DNA from: Tamarix chinensis
Lineage: Eukaryota; Streptophyta; Magnoliopsida; Caryophyllales; Tamaricaceae
Reading direction: 5' to 3'
DNA: 64,000 nucleotides
Assembly: GCA_030549775.1 (NCBI GenBank)
Contig: CM060172.1
Location: 3,760,123-3,824,122, forward strand
Position 1 is the stretch's first letter, and each line of letters opens with the position of its first letter. Made by a program: the position numbers and the translations under genes. The notes under the pieces are model-generated. The model was given only the letters and a program-made list of their open reading frames with translations. It ran no database searches and had not been told where the DNA came from. Shown here piece by piece: positions 24,901 through 37,747 of this stretch.

Positions 24901-25874
24901 ATTGCAATAAAATTGGTTCCAGTTACCGTTACATTAAAAAGAATCCCATGGATTCTTAGTTGAAATGTTTTTTTTTATAATTTAAATTAAATTTCATAAG
25001 ACGTATATGACCTCCGTGATATTTTTTTATCTAATATGGTTATCATATCTTAGTCATCACTTATATATATAGATTTCATACTAGGTCTTATTGGGACACC
25101 TTTTATATTCTCCTCTTGATCATTTCATCTTTAGTTTGTATAGTGGGTTACACAGTACTATTATACTAATGGATTTCATTTTATAATCCTCTACTAATTC
25201 AATAAGTAATGGTGACTTTATAGCTTGTTAGAGAAGCTTGGAGATTACAATTTTGGGTTAAGAGTTAGGATTATCTGGTTCTATACCTAGTATCTTTGAT
25301 CTGAATATCTCTCGACTCTTATGCCCTGTATTTTCTCTCATTTAAATTTTATAAACCCTAATTATTTGTATTATCATAATGATATCAATTTTCTTTGTAC
25401 TCTCTATTTTGGTTTCTATATTTGTTTTTAATAATTTAAGTAGGGTAAAATTTTAGCCTTAAGACTTGAATAAAATTAGTAAAGGAAACTATAATTACAC
25501 TAAGTGTGGTAGTAAAACCTTACATTTTTACTATTTTTTCTACTATAACTAACTCTTTAAAAAAATATTAATTCCTAAATGTGTTTTAGTTTGTATCAAA
25601 GCTTTTGGTTTTTTAGTTTGCATTTCTATTAGAGGTTTTGTTTTCATGATCCTATAAATTTTAATTGGTAAATTTTTTTTTCCTTTCGCTCATTTTGTTT
25701 ACCTTTATTAGTCTTGTGACTACTCAAGTATGGGATAACTCAGTAGCCTTCACTTCTGCTAAGGTGCTTTACATGCTTAATGACCTAAGGTTTCTTAACA
25801 TGGTTTTGATGATATAGCTTAAGAAGACAGGATTGTGTGCATCTGTCACAATGCATGTAGCTTATTCTAATTTA
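24901..25874. other. Unassigned AT-rich DNA
   Basis: No domain, repeat family or boundary could be supported. The last 100 bp may be the decayed start of the RNase H region that becomes readable at 25875. Confidence 0.35.
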
Positions 25875-27545
25875 TTCATGGTGCATAAGAGCCTAAAGTA
25901 GATATTTTCTTAGTGAGAGTTGAATAAGAGACAATAGAGATGTCTAAAGTTAGTCAAGGCCTACAATTTTGGGCCAACATATCATCAGGGTAAGAGAAAC
26001 TAACATATGCTCTTACTATGAAGAATTCACACTCTTTGAGTTCATTAGTAATCATTGATTGAGTATGGTAAGAGCCTCTAGACAAGGATGTAAAGATAAT
26101 TGATTTCGACGATCTTGAGATGAGGATGAGCACTCTCTCAATCACATCTTCCATCTACAATGATACCTAAGCTAGTTAGGCTAGTTACATCAAGGTTAAG
26201 AGGTTTACACAAGCTATAGAAGAGGGAAATGATGGGGTTTTAGATTCAACAAAATGGTAGCATTTACTTCTAATGTAGGTGGTGAGTTCCTTAGATCTAT
26301 GGAGAGGTTAAGAGAAAGATTATTGAGGAGGGTTATAGTGCACCTTATCCTATCTTTCTTGGAGAAGTTAAACTATGTAAGAATCCAAAGTAGATCTATT
26401 TGTGTCCCCGCGTAAGGAAAAATGTTGGAAACTTTATGGCTAGATACTTGATTTTCAAAAAGTTCAAGATCTAGCACAAGCACATAACTAGGTTGGTGTA
26501 GCTGTTGGAGGAACCTGAGTGAAATAGGATAGCATGTTAATAAATTTTTAGGTTAGGATGCCAAGGACTTGTAGTGGTTCAAACTAAATATATGTTATAG
26601 TTCAGTAGTAGGCTAGGTTGATAGTATTTATAGTGATTAGTTAACTTAGAGCATCAATAGATGGCTAGTACTTATAGGAAGCACGTGGTGTGATGTCATA
26701 GGGTAACTAAAGACATTGTGTCAAACCAAGATTCGAAATTCATATCACACTTCTAGAAGAAATTGCAGGAAGCTTTGGAGACATAGAAAAAGATGAGTAC
26801 TACCTTCCACCCCTGAAATATAATCAAACTGAGTGTACTATTAAGACCATAGAAGGTATACTTTGTGTATGCATACTTGAGTTCTAGGGAATTTGGGAGG
26901 ATCTTCTAAACTTGATTGAGTTTTCCTATAACCAAAATCATCATACAAGCATAAGGATGACACCTTTTGGAGGCACAAACATGTCATAGTACCTTATCCT
27001 AGAATGAATCAACTTATATGATTATATTGGGACCTCATAGGATAGATGAAATTTCAAACCACATTAGGCTTATTTAGTATATTTTGAAGGCTTCCCAAGA
27101 AAGGTAGAAGTGTTATGTACACCTATAGAGGAGGAAATTTTGCAATAGGTGGGTGACTAGTACATTTTAAGGTCTTGCACACTAAAGGAGTGATGTGCTT
27201 TAGTTTGACAAGTTATATTAGGTAGAGGTACATTGGTTCGTACAACATTTTAGACCATTTGGAGAATTTACATACTATCTTGATTTATCTATTGAGTTTT
27301 TGTGCATACATAATGTCTTCCACATCTCTAGTTGATGAAGTACATGACACATTCATGACATATCTTTCAACTAGAGACTATCTAGTTTGATGACGCATTG
27401 GTGCATAAGGAGAAACATTAAGGATCCTCAATACCGAGATATAAGAGACATATTTGAAGGTTATACTAGTAATGAAGATTATGTGGTCACATAATACAAT
27501 TGAAGATGCTACCTAGGAGTATGATGAAATAATAAGACCAAGTAA
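25875..27545 (+). pseudogene. pol: Tekay-type RNase H end, integrase and chromodomain remnant
   Basis: This is a second, 5'-truncated pol. HKSLK then ELNKRQ, LKLVKAYNF and YHQGK (25880-26000) match the RNase H end HKSLKYIF..KELN.RQRRWLELLKDYD..YHPGKAN. The integrase zinc region reads RVRKNVGNFMARYLIF, with both Cys of the CXXC pair lost. The core is partly readable: DIVSNQDSKFISHF keeps the second Asp. HNVFHIS and MWSHNTIEDAT, a stop and EYDE close the frame as the chromodomain; its ATWE Trp is TAG (27514-27516). Many stops and frame changes occur. A family B LTR starts at 27736. The minus-strand open frame 25954-26154 is a shadow. Confidence 0.82.
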
Positions 27546-28158
27546 ATATAGAATTTTCTTTAGTTTCGATGCATGGTTAGAACAATCCCTTCTAAAGGGA
27601 TTGTACTATTTCTTCTCATTCTATCTTGGTGTGTTATTTTACTTTTCTTGATGGCACAAGGTTTCAAAATATTTTAAGTTATAATAAATTTTCATTTATA
27701 GAATTTAGGGAAAAACACTCTTTGAAGAGGGCTAATGTAGTAATACTACACCCTAAAATAATGAAAAATTTATTTAAAATGATATTTAAACAAAAATAAA
27801 TTGATTTAGGTTTTGAAAAGAGCTTAAAATTTGGGTAAAAAAGTGAATTTTGGGTATATCAATAAACTAGTTTTCCAAACCAATTGATAATTATGAACAA
27901 GAATTGACATTTGTATTTTTGGGACGTTCAGTCAACCAATTACCCAAATTCATCAACTTATTATATTGTGATTTCATATCATTTTTAGATTTTACCTTCG
28001 ATTCTTTTTCTCATATTTATGAAAACTTTTAATTAGAGCATATTTATATTAATCAACATATTTTAGTGATTTTGGATAATTTTAGCATTAGTTAGATTTT
28101 TCTATAATTTTATTTAGATAAAATTTTCCAAATAATACTTTTAAGGTACTTTCTCATA

Positions 28159-28174
28159 TACTCTCTCTCTCTCT
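28159..28174. repeat. (CT)n microsatellite
   Basis: Eight CT dinucleotides inside the pyrimidine-rich part of LTR B1. Confidence 0.85.
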
Positions 28175-29135
28175 TTATCTCCTTTCTCTCTCCGCTAGCA
28201 AACATATTTGTCTGCAAGTTATTCTCCACCCTCCCTCTAACATACCTACCTTGATCACCACTTGAATTCACTCTACCTCTCTCACTATCATTATTAACAT
28301 TCTTACACTTTTGTCTCCACACTCAGCCAAAGGTATCTATCCCTCTCACCTCCCTTAAGATATATCAACCTCCAATCCCTTGGGCTTCACTTTTCAGATA
28401 CATTTAAACCCTTGCCACTAACACTAGCTCAATTTCCCCTCTTCCCATTGGTTAATTTTCTAAGAGTTTGTCAATTTTTCCATTTCCCTTCTTTTCCCCC
28501 TTGAGAAAAAATAAAGGATAGCCTCTTAGGTTCCCTCCTTTGGTTTATTGTTTTCCTCTTCCATATTTTCTTAATATTAGTTTTAGCAATCCCATGTTTT
28601 CTCTTTTTTCAAGATTTTCTTAAAATTATTATTGAGAAAATCTTGAGTTGTGCTTTCCCTAATTTCATTTTAGCTTGGTTTTAAGAAAAAGGTTTTGAGC
28701 ATTTCGATTTTTTCTTCCCTTAAGAATTTAAGAGGATTGGGTTAAGCCATGAAGTAAGTAGTTAATATTTTAATAGAATTTTTCACTTGGATATAAGACA
28801 TCCTTACCTCTAATATGACTAACAAATTTTATTGTTTATTACGGTCTTAGGTTCTCGATGTTCTACGATGCATATTTATATTCTTAATTCCTTGAATTTG
28901 AGCATGTGGAATGTCGTATCTTTATAGTAGGAGCATGTTTCTAAGTGTTTTACTTTTGAGCATGTGTTTGGTGATTTTGGATTATTATGATGTGGATTGA
29001 TTCTTCTACCATTTATCTATGTGATTTTATATGCGAAATATGTCTTTTATGTGTTTTACCAAATATGAGCATGATAGGAATATTCGAGGAAGCATTTGAT
29101 TTTATAGGTGTGATATGTCTATGTTTGGGTATTAT

Positions 29136-29319
29136 TGTAATACCTCCAAATTTAGCATAGTGTTATAAGGATTGATTTGGCTACTTATTTCAACATGGTA
29201 TACCATCCTTTTGGTGATTACATCCTAAGAACTCCACAGTTAAGCATGTTGGCCATCAGATCAATCTGAAAGTGCTCCAAGGTAGCCCCCGTGTGGTCGT
29301 ATTGACTCGGGGTGTTACA
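29136..29319 (+). mobile_element. Cassandra-like TRIM solo LTR with 5S rRNA-like segment
   Basis: This 184-bp unit starts TGTAATACCTCC, ends CTCGGGGTGTTACA and is flanked by the perfect duplication ATTAT (29131-29135 and 29320-29324). It contains AAGAACTCCACAGTTAAGCA at about 29235-29254, close to the plant 5S rRNA box A region (AGAACTCCGAAGTTAAGC). Further on, CCCCCGTGTGG resembles the 5S 3' region. Cassandra elements are short non-autonomous LTR elements known for a 5S-derived promoter in their LTRs. This copy is shorter than usual, decayed in its 3' half, and lies within LTR B1. It is not a working 5S gene. Confidence 0.75.
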
Positions 29320-31046
29320 ATTATATTTCTTAGACCCATAGAATGGTCGGTTAAACCCATTAACTTGTTTCCCTGGATAATGGATTGTTTGATGGACACA
29401 TCGGCTAGCTTTTGTGAATATTTAACCAATTTAAGAAACCCATTGACTAGTTTTAGAAATAGTTGAACGCCTTTACCAAATCTTTAACTTTTTATTTTTC
29501 GACTATAGTGGTTTTGGTCTCTATCTAACCATATTGATTGGTTTGGCTAAACCATCGACTTATTCTTAATTGTAGTCAATTGATTGGATCACCGGTTAAA
29601 TGGTTTCGACAAGTATTTCTTTTCTCTTTGGGTCTTGTTTAGCCTTATCATGCCATGTTCATCTGATATTTATTGGTCTTTCTTTAGGTATTCTATTATT
29701 TTTTTTCTATTAGTCTAAGACATTATACTATGCTATTATACATGCATAATTAGAACTAATAAGAAATAAAATGATGAATATTGTGGTATGACTTGGATGC
29801 CTTGTATGGTTAACTTTGGTATTACCTCTAAACACTAAATATAGTGTCTTATTTACTTTGAGTTGTGTTTGATGCTATCACTTAGAAAAACCCAATTGGT
29901 TGTTAATGGAATGGAGATGTGATTTGTGATATCACTTAAAAATTAATAATAATAGGAATTAAGATTTCATGTGATCTTTTTTTCTCTAACTTATGAGGTA
30001 TTGAACCAGGAGTTTGTAGCCAAGTTACCCTATGTTTTTATCCTTTCAATCAGTACCTATTTCCTTCTCTACCGAGTTATGGTTGATAAAGGTTATGGGC
30101 ATATCTTTTAGGTATAGAAGGTTGCCATAACATCAGTGTTCAAGTAAAGTGGGTGAGGTATATCTATACAAGCGTACAGGCACTTCGTATATCTATCACA
30201 TAGGTAAGTGTGGTATCCTAACTTTTATGTATTTTTTATAGCAAATGCACTCAAGGTCTTTTAGGTAAGGTATCCTAGTACAATCCCACTAGATAAGTTC
30301 AGACTACATATGGTGGATGTGGTATCTTAACCTATGTTACACCTCATTGAAAATGCACTCAAGTTGTGATGGGTGTAGTTTCCATGGAAAAAAAGCTAGC
30401 TTGATTCATTTTTCCTATGTGTGGTGGATGTGGTATTCTATTATATATCTTATGCTTCCCTGAATTTTTTTTATGATCGAGATCTAGGTGTGGTTGAATA
30501 GAACATGTTAATGATCGAAAAGTATGTGGTAACTAAATAGTGGATTAATAATGTGGATTATTCTTTATGAATATAATGCATAATTTATATTATTGCATCT
30601 TCCATGACTCCTTATGTGATGCCTCATAATGTGATAATAATGAGTGTGAATTTAAATTATCAAAGTATATTATGTACCATGTTTTTTACGACCTTAATTT
30701 GGAGCATAAGCCCTTACTATATTTTTGGTAGTCTTTTTTATCAGTACTTTACCATACCGACACTATATTTATGTGGTTACTGTGATACTTTGAATTATGT
30801 TTTGGTGATTAGATGGAAAATTTTGGGGTTACCATTCTCAACTAGATTATGTTGATGATAATGATGTTGTCTCATAGTTAACTATTACTTGGGGGATCAA
30901 GATTTACTTTATGGTTAGTAAATAGTTATAATAACCAGTTTACATTATTTTTTCCTATTGTGTTGGGATGTTTCTGATCCTTTTCAATTATTTAAGCTAT
31001 TCTATTTGATTCATGTATTTAGATTTGTGAATCTCTCTCACCTTGA

Positions 31047-32535
31047 TAAAGTGAATATTTTCTCTACTTTCACCTTTCTTTACCTTCACTTTAAGACTTC
31101 ATTTAGTCTCTATTATGTATTTTACTATGGTTTAGTCTATTATTCGCACTACCACTCTCTTGAGTTTTTTTTCAAGAACTTCCACAAGAATGCGTAAATC
31201 CAAGAAAGTATTGCATGTTTTCAAAGCAAAGGACCCAACATGGAAGGCACTGAAAGACGATAAATCAACCCAACATGTTAATGGAAGAGTCTAGAAGCTA
31301 AAAAAGACAAGTTATGCTAAGAAGTTTAAAAGAAACAAGAAGATGGTGTTCCACAGCTGATTACACACCTAGATACACAGCCATATAGCACTTATGTGCA
31401 CATAACCTAAGCAAAAGAAACTGCACGGCCAGGCTATGCATATTGTGAAGAACTTTTTTGAATAAGTTAAAGCTATAGACTTTGCATGGCCAGGAAATGC
31501 GTGAACTGCACAGCCGTGTGAAGTTCAAATACTCCCCTATTCTAGAGCAAGAATGCTACACAGCCAGGTTATATTGGCCTTGCACAACTATGCAAGGCAT
31601 ATTACTCAATGTTCTGTCATGCACGACATGCCTCGGGTGATGAGGAGTATTTAAGGAATACTTTGGGGACTTCATGGGGAGTTTACAAAGGAGATTTCAG
31701 AGAACTTTTCCCTCTTATTCTCAAAAAAAAGCTTCATATATTTTTTAGTTGTTTTCATTAGTTCTATTTTCCAGAGATTTAAGTGCATATTCGTGTATGA
31801 TCAAATCACATTCAACTTTATTCTTCTCTAGTTTATAGTTAATTCAATCTAATTTCTCTTCTTTGTAATTTTGTACTATTGTTATATTTATTATGCAATT
31901 TACTTCAATTACTTTCCTTAAAAATATGAGTGGGTAATCCTTTTTTCTAGGATTGAACTAGTTCTATTTCAGTATTAATATGATGAATTGAGGTATTACG
32001 TCATATGTTTGGTTCATCTTTACTATATCATGTGCAATTTAATGAAATCCGACCTCTTTAGCTAATATCTACAACTAAAGGGTTGAAATTATTATCAAAA
32101 AAATGCATACGAATGGGAATTTAAGCAATCACAAAAGAAGATGGCTAATTCTCAGGGACTATAAAATCGGAGGCAATTAATGGATTTTATCTAATTTGTT
32201 AGTCATGAAAGTAGTTGGTAAATTAAATTAAATATATTCATAAACCTTGAAAGAGCCTAACGAGAATATTTAGACCAATCATTCACGGTTATTGTGTTAA
32301 ACAATGACATATACATTTCATCATTGATTTCCAATTTGGAGGCCCAATTTAATACTAGGTTTTGTATCTATGCTTTATAGTTTACAATTATAAAGTCTTC
32401 GTATTTATTCCCGCTTGCATATTTTTTCTCCATATTGATATAGATAGCTAGAATGATAATGTTGTGTACTTAAATGCAAAGTACCCTTGGGAGAAGATCT
32501 TTAAGTGCTACAATAAATTTGTGCACTTGCAGATT
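31047..32535 (+). mobile_element. Athila/Tat-like LTR copy 1 (X1)
   Basis: Homology with X2 and X3 begins at AAAGTGAATATTTTC. The body has cytosine-rich CACGGCC/CATGGCC motifs (31430-31620), a TATA-like TATTTAAGG (31651) kept in the other copies, and AATTCAATCTAATT (31850). It closes with TTGGGAGAAGATCTTTAAGT, then GCTACAATAAATTTGTGCAC and TTGCAG, a layout familiar from Athila/Tat LTR ends. Lineage is by resemblance only. It interrupts LTR B1. No target duplication was found. Confidence 0.5.
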
Positions 32536-33513
32536 GAGCCCATCAAATTTATATCATTCTCATCCTTGTTACTATTTCTATTCTTTCAAGTACATGCATT
32601 ATTTTTATGTCATTTTATTTTGCTTTGCATCAAACATGTGTTAGGTGATTATCATTTTATTCTCCATTTTTTTATACTTCCATATTATCTTCAAATCAAA
32701 TAAGTTTTCTTCATAACCTATGGATGTTACATGTATTGTCACAAAGCATTTAAAATTCTTTGATCAATGTAATGCTGAAACTCCCTTACCAACGCACACA
32801 ATTTAATCTTCTCATGCAACCATTTCATATGTTCTTATCTACTCTCACTTTCTAACATGTAAGATTACCTAATAATCTTCCATATGTGGTTCTTTCAATG
32901 ATCCACAAAGGAAATAGCACCTAAAGTTTTCCTCGGGTACTCCTAACGTAGGATCAATCTTAGCTTAAGGCTCCTCGCTTCTTAACTAATTGATATATTA
33001 CCTCTAACTTACCCTTTTTTCCTGTAACGATATCTTAAAAACATTCAATATCCATTTCATATCTATATGTCTATTCACCTTAAAGATATTATTACCCCAC
33101 AAGTTCCAAAATTTTCTAATTGATTCTACCATTCAAACAATTGCACCTTTAAAGCCTATCCACCAAGCAAATCTCAATTGCTCAAACCTATGGTAAAACC
33201 ACTAATCCACACCTAGAAATCATTTCTTCCTCCTTAGAAAAGGTTAAAACTAATCCTTAACCACATTCAAAAGATAGAAACTAGCTAGGCTCACATTCCA
33301 TAGCATAAAGGTAACATATAACAACTACTAAAATGGAAGGGGAGGCACACATAACATAAAGGTTTATTGCATGTACACACAAAGGAATGAAAACCAACTC
33401 TTAAACCACAACTAACACTCACTCACCTAACAAGATGGATTCATAGATTTTTAAATTAAAGAAGATACTTTCAAACATTTAGGTCATGAAAATTGTTTCT
33501 CAAGATGAAAAAT

Positions 33514-33622
33514 GAATCTCAACACATATGACCAGCAGGGCTAGAAATCTCAACATATAGGGCCATCATAGCTAGGAATCTTAATACATATGGACATCAT
33601 GGTTAGAATCTCAATACATAGG
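33514..33622 (+). repeat. 31-bp degenerate tandem array
   Basis: Three full units and one partial share GAATCTCAACACATATG, followed by an ACCAGCAGGGCTA-like half that varies. The design recalls the CACTATTATAGCC arrays of family A, but the sequences differ. Confidence 0.7.
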
Positions 33623-34492
33623 AATTTTCTCCACTACTCATGAACATCACTATAGTGGGGTTAATACACGGATGACTCGGCCACCTTTCATTTATCATCT
33701 AACACTATAGAATCATGGACATCTAATGCCTACCGCCAATGGTATCCTACCATGATAGCCTCACCAAAGTTAATATAAACCCAAAGTATTCGTACAACAT
33801 AGAGGGACTAGTGGAATCATATAGATTAAAGGAGACACCAAGTTGACATACAACTACTAGTCCCTTCCATTTTACGAGAATGAGGAGGAAAAAAAAGTAG
33901 ACATGACCTTTGCTAGGTTTAAAAAATAAATGTAACCTCTCTCTATTTAAAAGGATTACCAATACATTTAAAAATTTTAAAGTATAATTGCAACCTTTTA
34001 CATCACACGTGTTTGTTGTTAACACTAAACCTCAAGTAACATTAACAAATCATTGCAAGTGATGAAAACCATTGATCAAATATATTACAATGGATCATAA
34101 AATTCTTTAACATTTTTTAGGGAAACATCCTAAAGCAAAGGCCATAAAACCCATCAAATGTTTTCTAAAAGTAAAAGTGGTGAGTCTCTTAGCTTAGAAA
34201 AAAAAATGAAAGTCAAAATTACGACATTAAGGCCCTAAACTAAAACCTATCACATTATTCAACTATTTAGTCATTAAATAACTACAACATACTTTGAACA
34301 CTTAAAAACTCATTCACATGTTCAAATAATCCCAAATGAGGGGAAAATGAATAAAAGAATGTTTTATTTTTCTAATCAAAATTAGCAAAAATTGCAGATA
34401 AAATAAATTTAAGTTAAAATAAAATCCCAAGTCAAATTTGGAAAAATAAACTATTCATCGCATAACAGAAATGTTGTTTTATACCTACAAGT

Positions 34493-34513
34493 TTATATAT
34501 ATATATATATATT
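34493..34513. repeat. (AT)n microsatellite
   Basis: About ten AT units. Confidence 0.9.
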
Positions 34514-35136
34514 ATTGGAAATTAATATTTACCTAAATCTACTATTCATGTTAATTTACTATTTATGAGAGTGAAATGGTCAAATGTTAAAGGTTGAGGT
34601 CAACCTTTGACCCTAAAAGTCCATTAAATCCTTTTAGGAATACTTTATTCATATACCAGTTAATTATCTTAAAAATATAGCTTTTTAAATATTAAACCCT
34701 ACTAAGGATAATTAAGAAAATATAAGCAAAGAACACACAAAATATAATCTAAACTCGTATAATGTTCAACAAAAATTTAGAGCGCCTAAACATACTCCAA
34801 TCAAAGCATCTTAGGTGAGAAAAATCATCAACAAATTGAAACCCACAACATGGTAGAATCAATTTCATAAAACACCTAAAAGATTAAGAATTCCTAAATC
34901 ATCCAAATATTTAACCAAACATAAAACATGCTAAGAATCCACAAATCATAGCATGTTATACATCAAAGCTACTGTATAATTTACATACAATAAAAGAAAT
35001 CATCAATTTAGCAAAACACAAAAGGGATCACGAAGCCCCAAAATTCCGAAATACTCAAGTTTTCACCAAAAATGGGATAATAAAAAAGAAAAAATAATCG
35101 AACATATTAAACACCAAAATACTTTCTTCTTATAAT

Positions 35137-35924
35137 TAGGGGTGTGCATTGTCGGATATCCGCATCCAAATGGATATTTTTTTTCAAATATCCGATCTGA
35201 CCGGATATTCGATACCCTATATCCGAATCCGCATTCGTATACTTTCGATATCCGAAACATAAGATATCCGAAATATCATATCGGATTTTGGATATATCTG
35301 ATTATTGAAAAAAAATATCCGATTATTAAATTTACATATATAATCTATAACTAAAAAACTTTTTTCTACAAAAACACTTATTTAATTATTCAACCTCCGT
35401 ACAAAAAGATATAATACATGATTAATCATATCCACAAAAATTAGCGATTGAGATTTGTGAACAACGACACTCTATAATTGTGGAACAATCTAAGTTACGA
35501 GGCTCAGCAAATTTAGGAGTTTTTTTTCTGGTATGGGTACTTGCGTGTATGTGGGTCATGAACTATTTGACTATTTGTAGAGTGTGGATGTTTCTGTTAG
35601 ACTTTAGTTTAGTAAAATATTTTTAGACTAATGTACTATAGTAAAAAAAATGATCCAACCTTGAAGATTGAAATAAAAAAAAGCATATTATAAATTAAAT
35701 TATACCTAAATATAACTGGCTTATTCTTAAAATTAGATATTTTCCGTGGATTGGATTATCCACTAAAAAATCGGATCAAATATCCACTCCGATCAAACTT
35801 ATATTTGACCAGATCAGAAATCCGCTCCCATTTTTAAAAACCATATTGGATATCCAAAATTTTAGATCGGTTTTTTCGGATACCGGATAGGTTTTTTCGA
35901 TCTTGATTTGTCTACACAGCCCTA
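35137..35924. mobile_element. hAT-like non-autonomous DNA transposon
   Basis: This 788-bp element starts TAGGGGTGTGCA and ends TACACAGCCCTA, an imperfect terminal inverted repeat of about 12 bp. The flanks are CTTATAAT (35129-35136) and CTTTTAAT (35925-35932), an 8-bp duplication with one mismatch, as expected for the hAT superfamily. Both subterminal zones are packed with GGATATCCG-like motifs (35153-35300 and 35750-35895) in both orientations, typical of transposase-binding clusters. The middle is AT-rich with no transposase remnant, so it would need an autonomous partner. The small open frames over the left motif cluster on both strands are products of the motif repeats. Confidence 0.85.
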
Positions 35925-35932
35925 CTTTTAAT

Positions 35933-36889
35933 ACAGAAGTGTTTATCTTGGTAAATCTCCATCAAAATTAAATAAATTTAAAGGTCAATAAAATTATATT
36001 TTCTCCACATCACCAAATATTAATCTAGTTTTGCTTAGTTAAAAATACCAAAAAAATTAATGCCTAACACAAATGATAAGAAAAGGAAGAAGTATGAAGG
36101 ATTTCTGGCAATTATGTTGGAGGAAAAAGGCAGTGTTGTGATGGATGGTGGTTTTGTGTTTCATTGCTAGAAAAGAGGGTAGAAGAGATTAAATATGATG
36201 GTGCTAAAGGATAGGAGCAAATGGTAGAGATTTGAGGTGTAGTTTAATAAAATAGAAAATATATTATAAGGGTATTTTTATAACTTTACCTACTAAGATA
36301 TTTGCATGTGTTTGTGTGTGTGTGTGTTTCATATTTGAATAATTTTTGGCTGATCTTGACCATTTATTAGCTAAGGCTGACACACAAATGGTTAAAATTC
36401 AGTCTTTTAAAGTTTAGGATAAGATAAAAGAAGAAAAAGTAAATTTAATGGGGTATATGTGTGCAAAAATTATCAGATTAATTACATAGTATTTTCAAAT
36501 AATTGTGAGCTCAATAAAAGCTGAAATATAGTGATGCTCAAAAAAACATTTAGATACATTCAAAAGTGATTTTAGTGCTTAAAATACTAAAATAAGGCTA
36601 ACCAATATATAAATAGTATTTTTCTCTACTAGCATAGTTTAGAATTTTGAAAGAGACTAGGGGACTCAAAAAAATTTAAGGATTCCAAAAATAAAATAAT
36701 TATAATGATTTGGAATAATCTTGATTTCCAAAAGTTTCTTATAATATCTTATATAGATGAATTTGCTAGAAAGGGTTTAGTAATGGAAATGGAAGATTTA
36801 AAAAATAAAACTATAGTTTATAATTTGATAAAGGATGTAATTAAATATTAAAAATAATATAATTTATTTTTAAATATAAATTTTCCTAA
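35933..36889. other. Unassigned AT-rich DNA
   Basis: A short G-rich segment (36080-36240) recalls the GC-richer part of the long LTRs. A TG microsatellite lies at 36313-36327. No domain or boundary is supported. Confidence 0.35.
36313..36327. repeat. (TG)n microsatellite
   Basis: Seven to eight TG units. Confidence 0.85.
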
Positions 36890-37747
36890 TCATGCTAGTT
36901 TTTTTTGAGAAATGGGGTAATAAGATTATGACCACATGTGGCTCGCATGATATCACATTACTTGTATTTGGTATAATCTCTTTAAAACACCCAGTTAGCT
37001 TACTTCCATGAATGTAGATTATGGTTGAGTTAAGGGGTGATGTATTGATTATCTAATCCTTTTTTGTGTAAAAACATAAGTAGCTATTAATAACTTGGTT
37101 TATCTCTATTATGCATGTGGTTTTCAAATGTTTCTCTTTATGTTGCACTATGTAAGTTAAGAATATTTGATATGTTCTTGTTAAGCATAATTCATATGCT
37201 TTCTATGGTCCTAATCCCACATGTTACGTTAATATTTATTACACAATATCTTTGAAGTGACTACTATACTATGGCACTATAACAACCCCATTCAACAAAT
37301 GAGCATATTTTGATGATTTATAGAGTTAAAAATCTCAACTAAAGTTGATGGTGATGCCACAATTGATGTGGGACTATAGATGGTCACTACTTGATGATAA
37401 AGGTTTATTTTTTTCATCTAGTTAAGAATTAGGATAATAAGATAGCTAGTTCTTTTACCCATAGTGTTGGGTTGTTTAATTTTTTTGGTTATTTAAACTA
37501 TTGGCTTTAAACTTATATTTTGATTAGATTAGACATTGCCATATCATATTTATATGCATATCATTATTGAAATCTCATTTATTTTCTTGCTTGTTTGATC
37601 TTTGTTTTCATGGATCATGAATTAAGTGAAAGATCACACCTCTCTCTATTTTTGTTGTAATGCTAACAACCATCACTTATTATTTTTTAAATGCTTTTAC
37701 ATTGCCTTAAATAAATTTTTGTATTGTGAAAATTAGGGGTGTTAAAA
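36890..37747 (+). mobile_element. 3' part of a family B LTR
   Basis: Positions 37380-37510 match 30870-31020 of LTR B1, including ATAGTGTTGGGTTGTTTAAT versus a TTGTGTTGGGATGTTT segment there. The stretch ends GTGAAAATTAGGGGTGTTAA, which matches the family C end GTGAAAAATAGGGGTGTTGC. It therefore shows what the lost 3' end of B1 should look like. The left limit is not defined. Confidence 0.5.

Larger units (their letters stand above)
27736..31046 (+). mobile_element. Family B LTR copy 1 (B1), 3' LTR of the preceding pol
   Basis: It starts TGTAGTAATACTACACCC shortly after the pol remnant and matches 49182 onward (B3) and 38507 onward (B2): the CCTAAAA start, an AT-rich part, a pyrimidine-rich part with a CT run (28159-28174), then AACTAGTTT-type motifs (29360-29620) and a GTATCCTAGTACAA segment near 30270. 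Its last part (30870-31020) matches 37380-37510. It carries a Cassandra-like solo LTR inside and is broken at 31047 by an Athila-like LTR. No TG..CA right end remains here. Confidence 0.7.
32536..35128. other. Unassigned old repeat DNA
   Basis: No coding domain is visible. It contains a 31-bp tandem array (33514-33622), an AT microsatellite (34493-34513) and a segment (34440-34760) with a second diverged copy at 37790-38000 that shares ACTATTTATGAGAG-like and AAAGGTCAAC-like blocks. This suggests one further LTR-type family. Short open frames at 32464-32703 and 33747-34025 lack support. Confidence 0.35.

Noticed and set aside
29235..29310. A functional 5S rRNA gene
   Set aside because: Only the box A part is close to 5S, the rest is diverged, and it sits inside an LTR with its own duplication.
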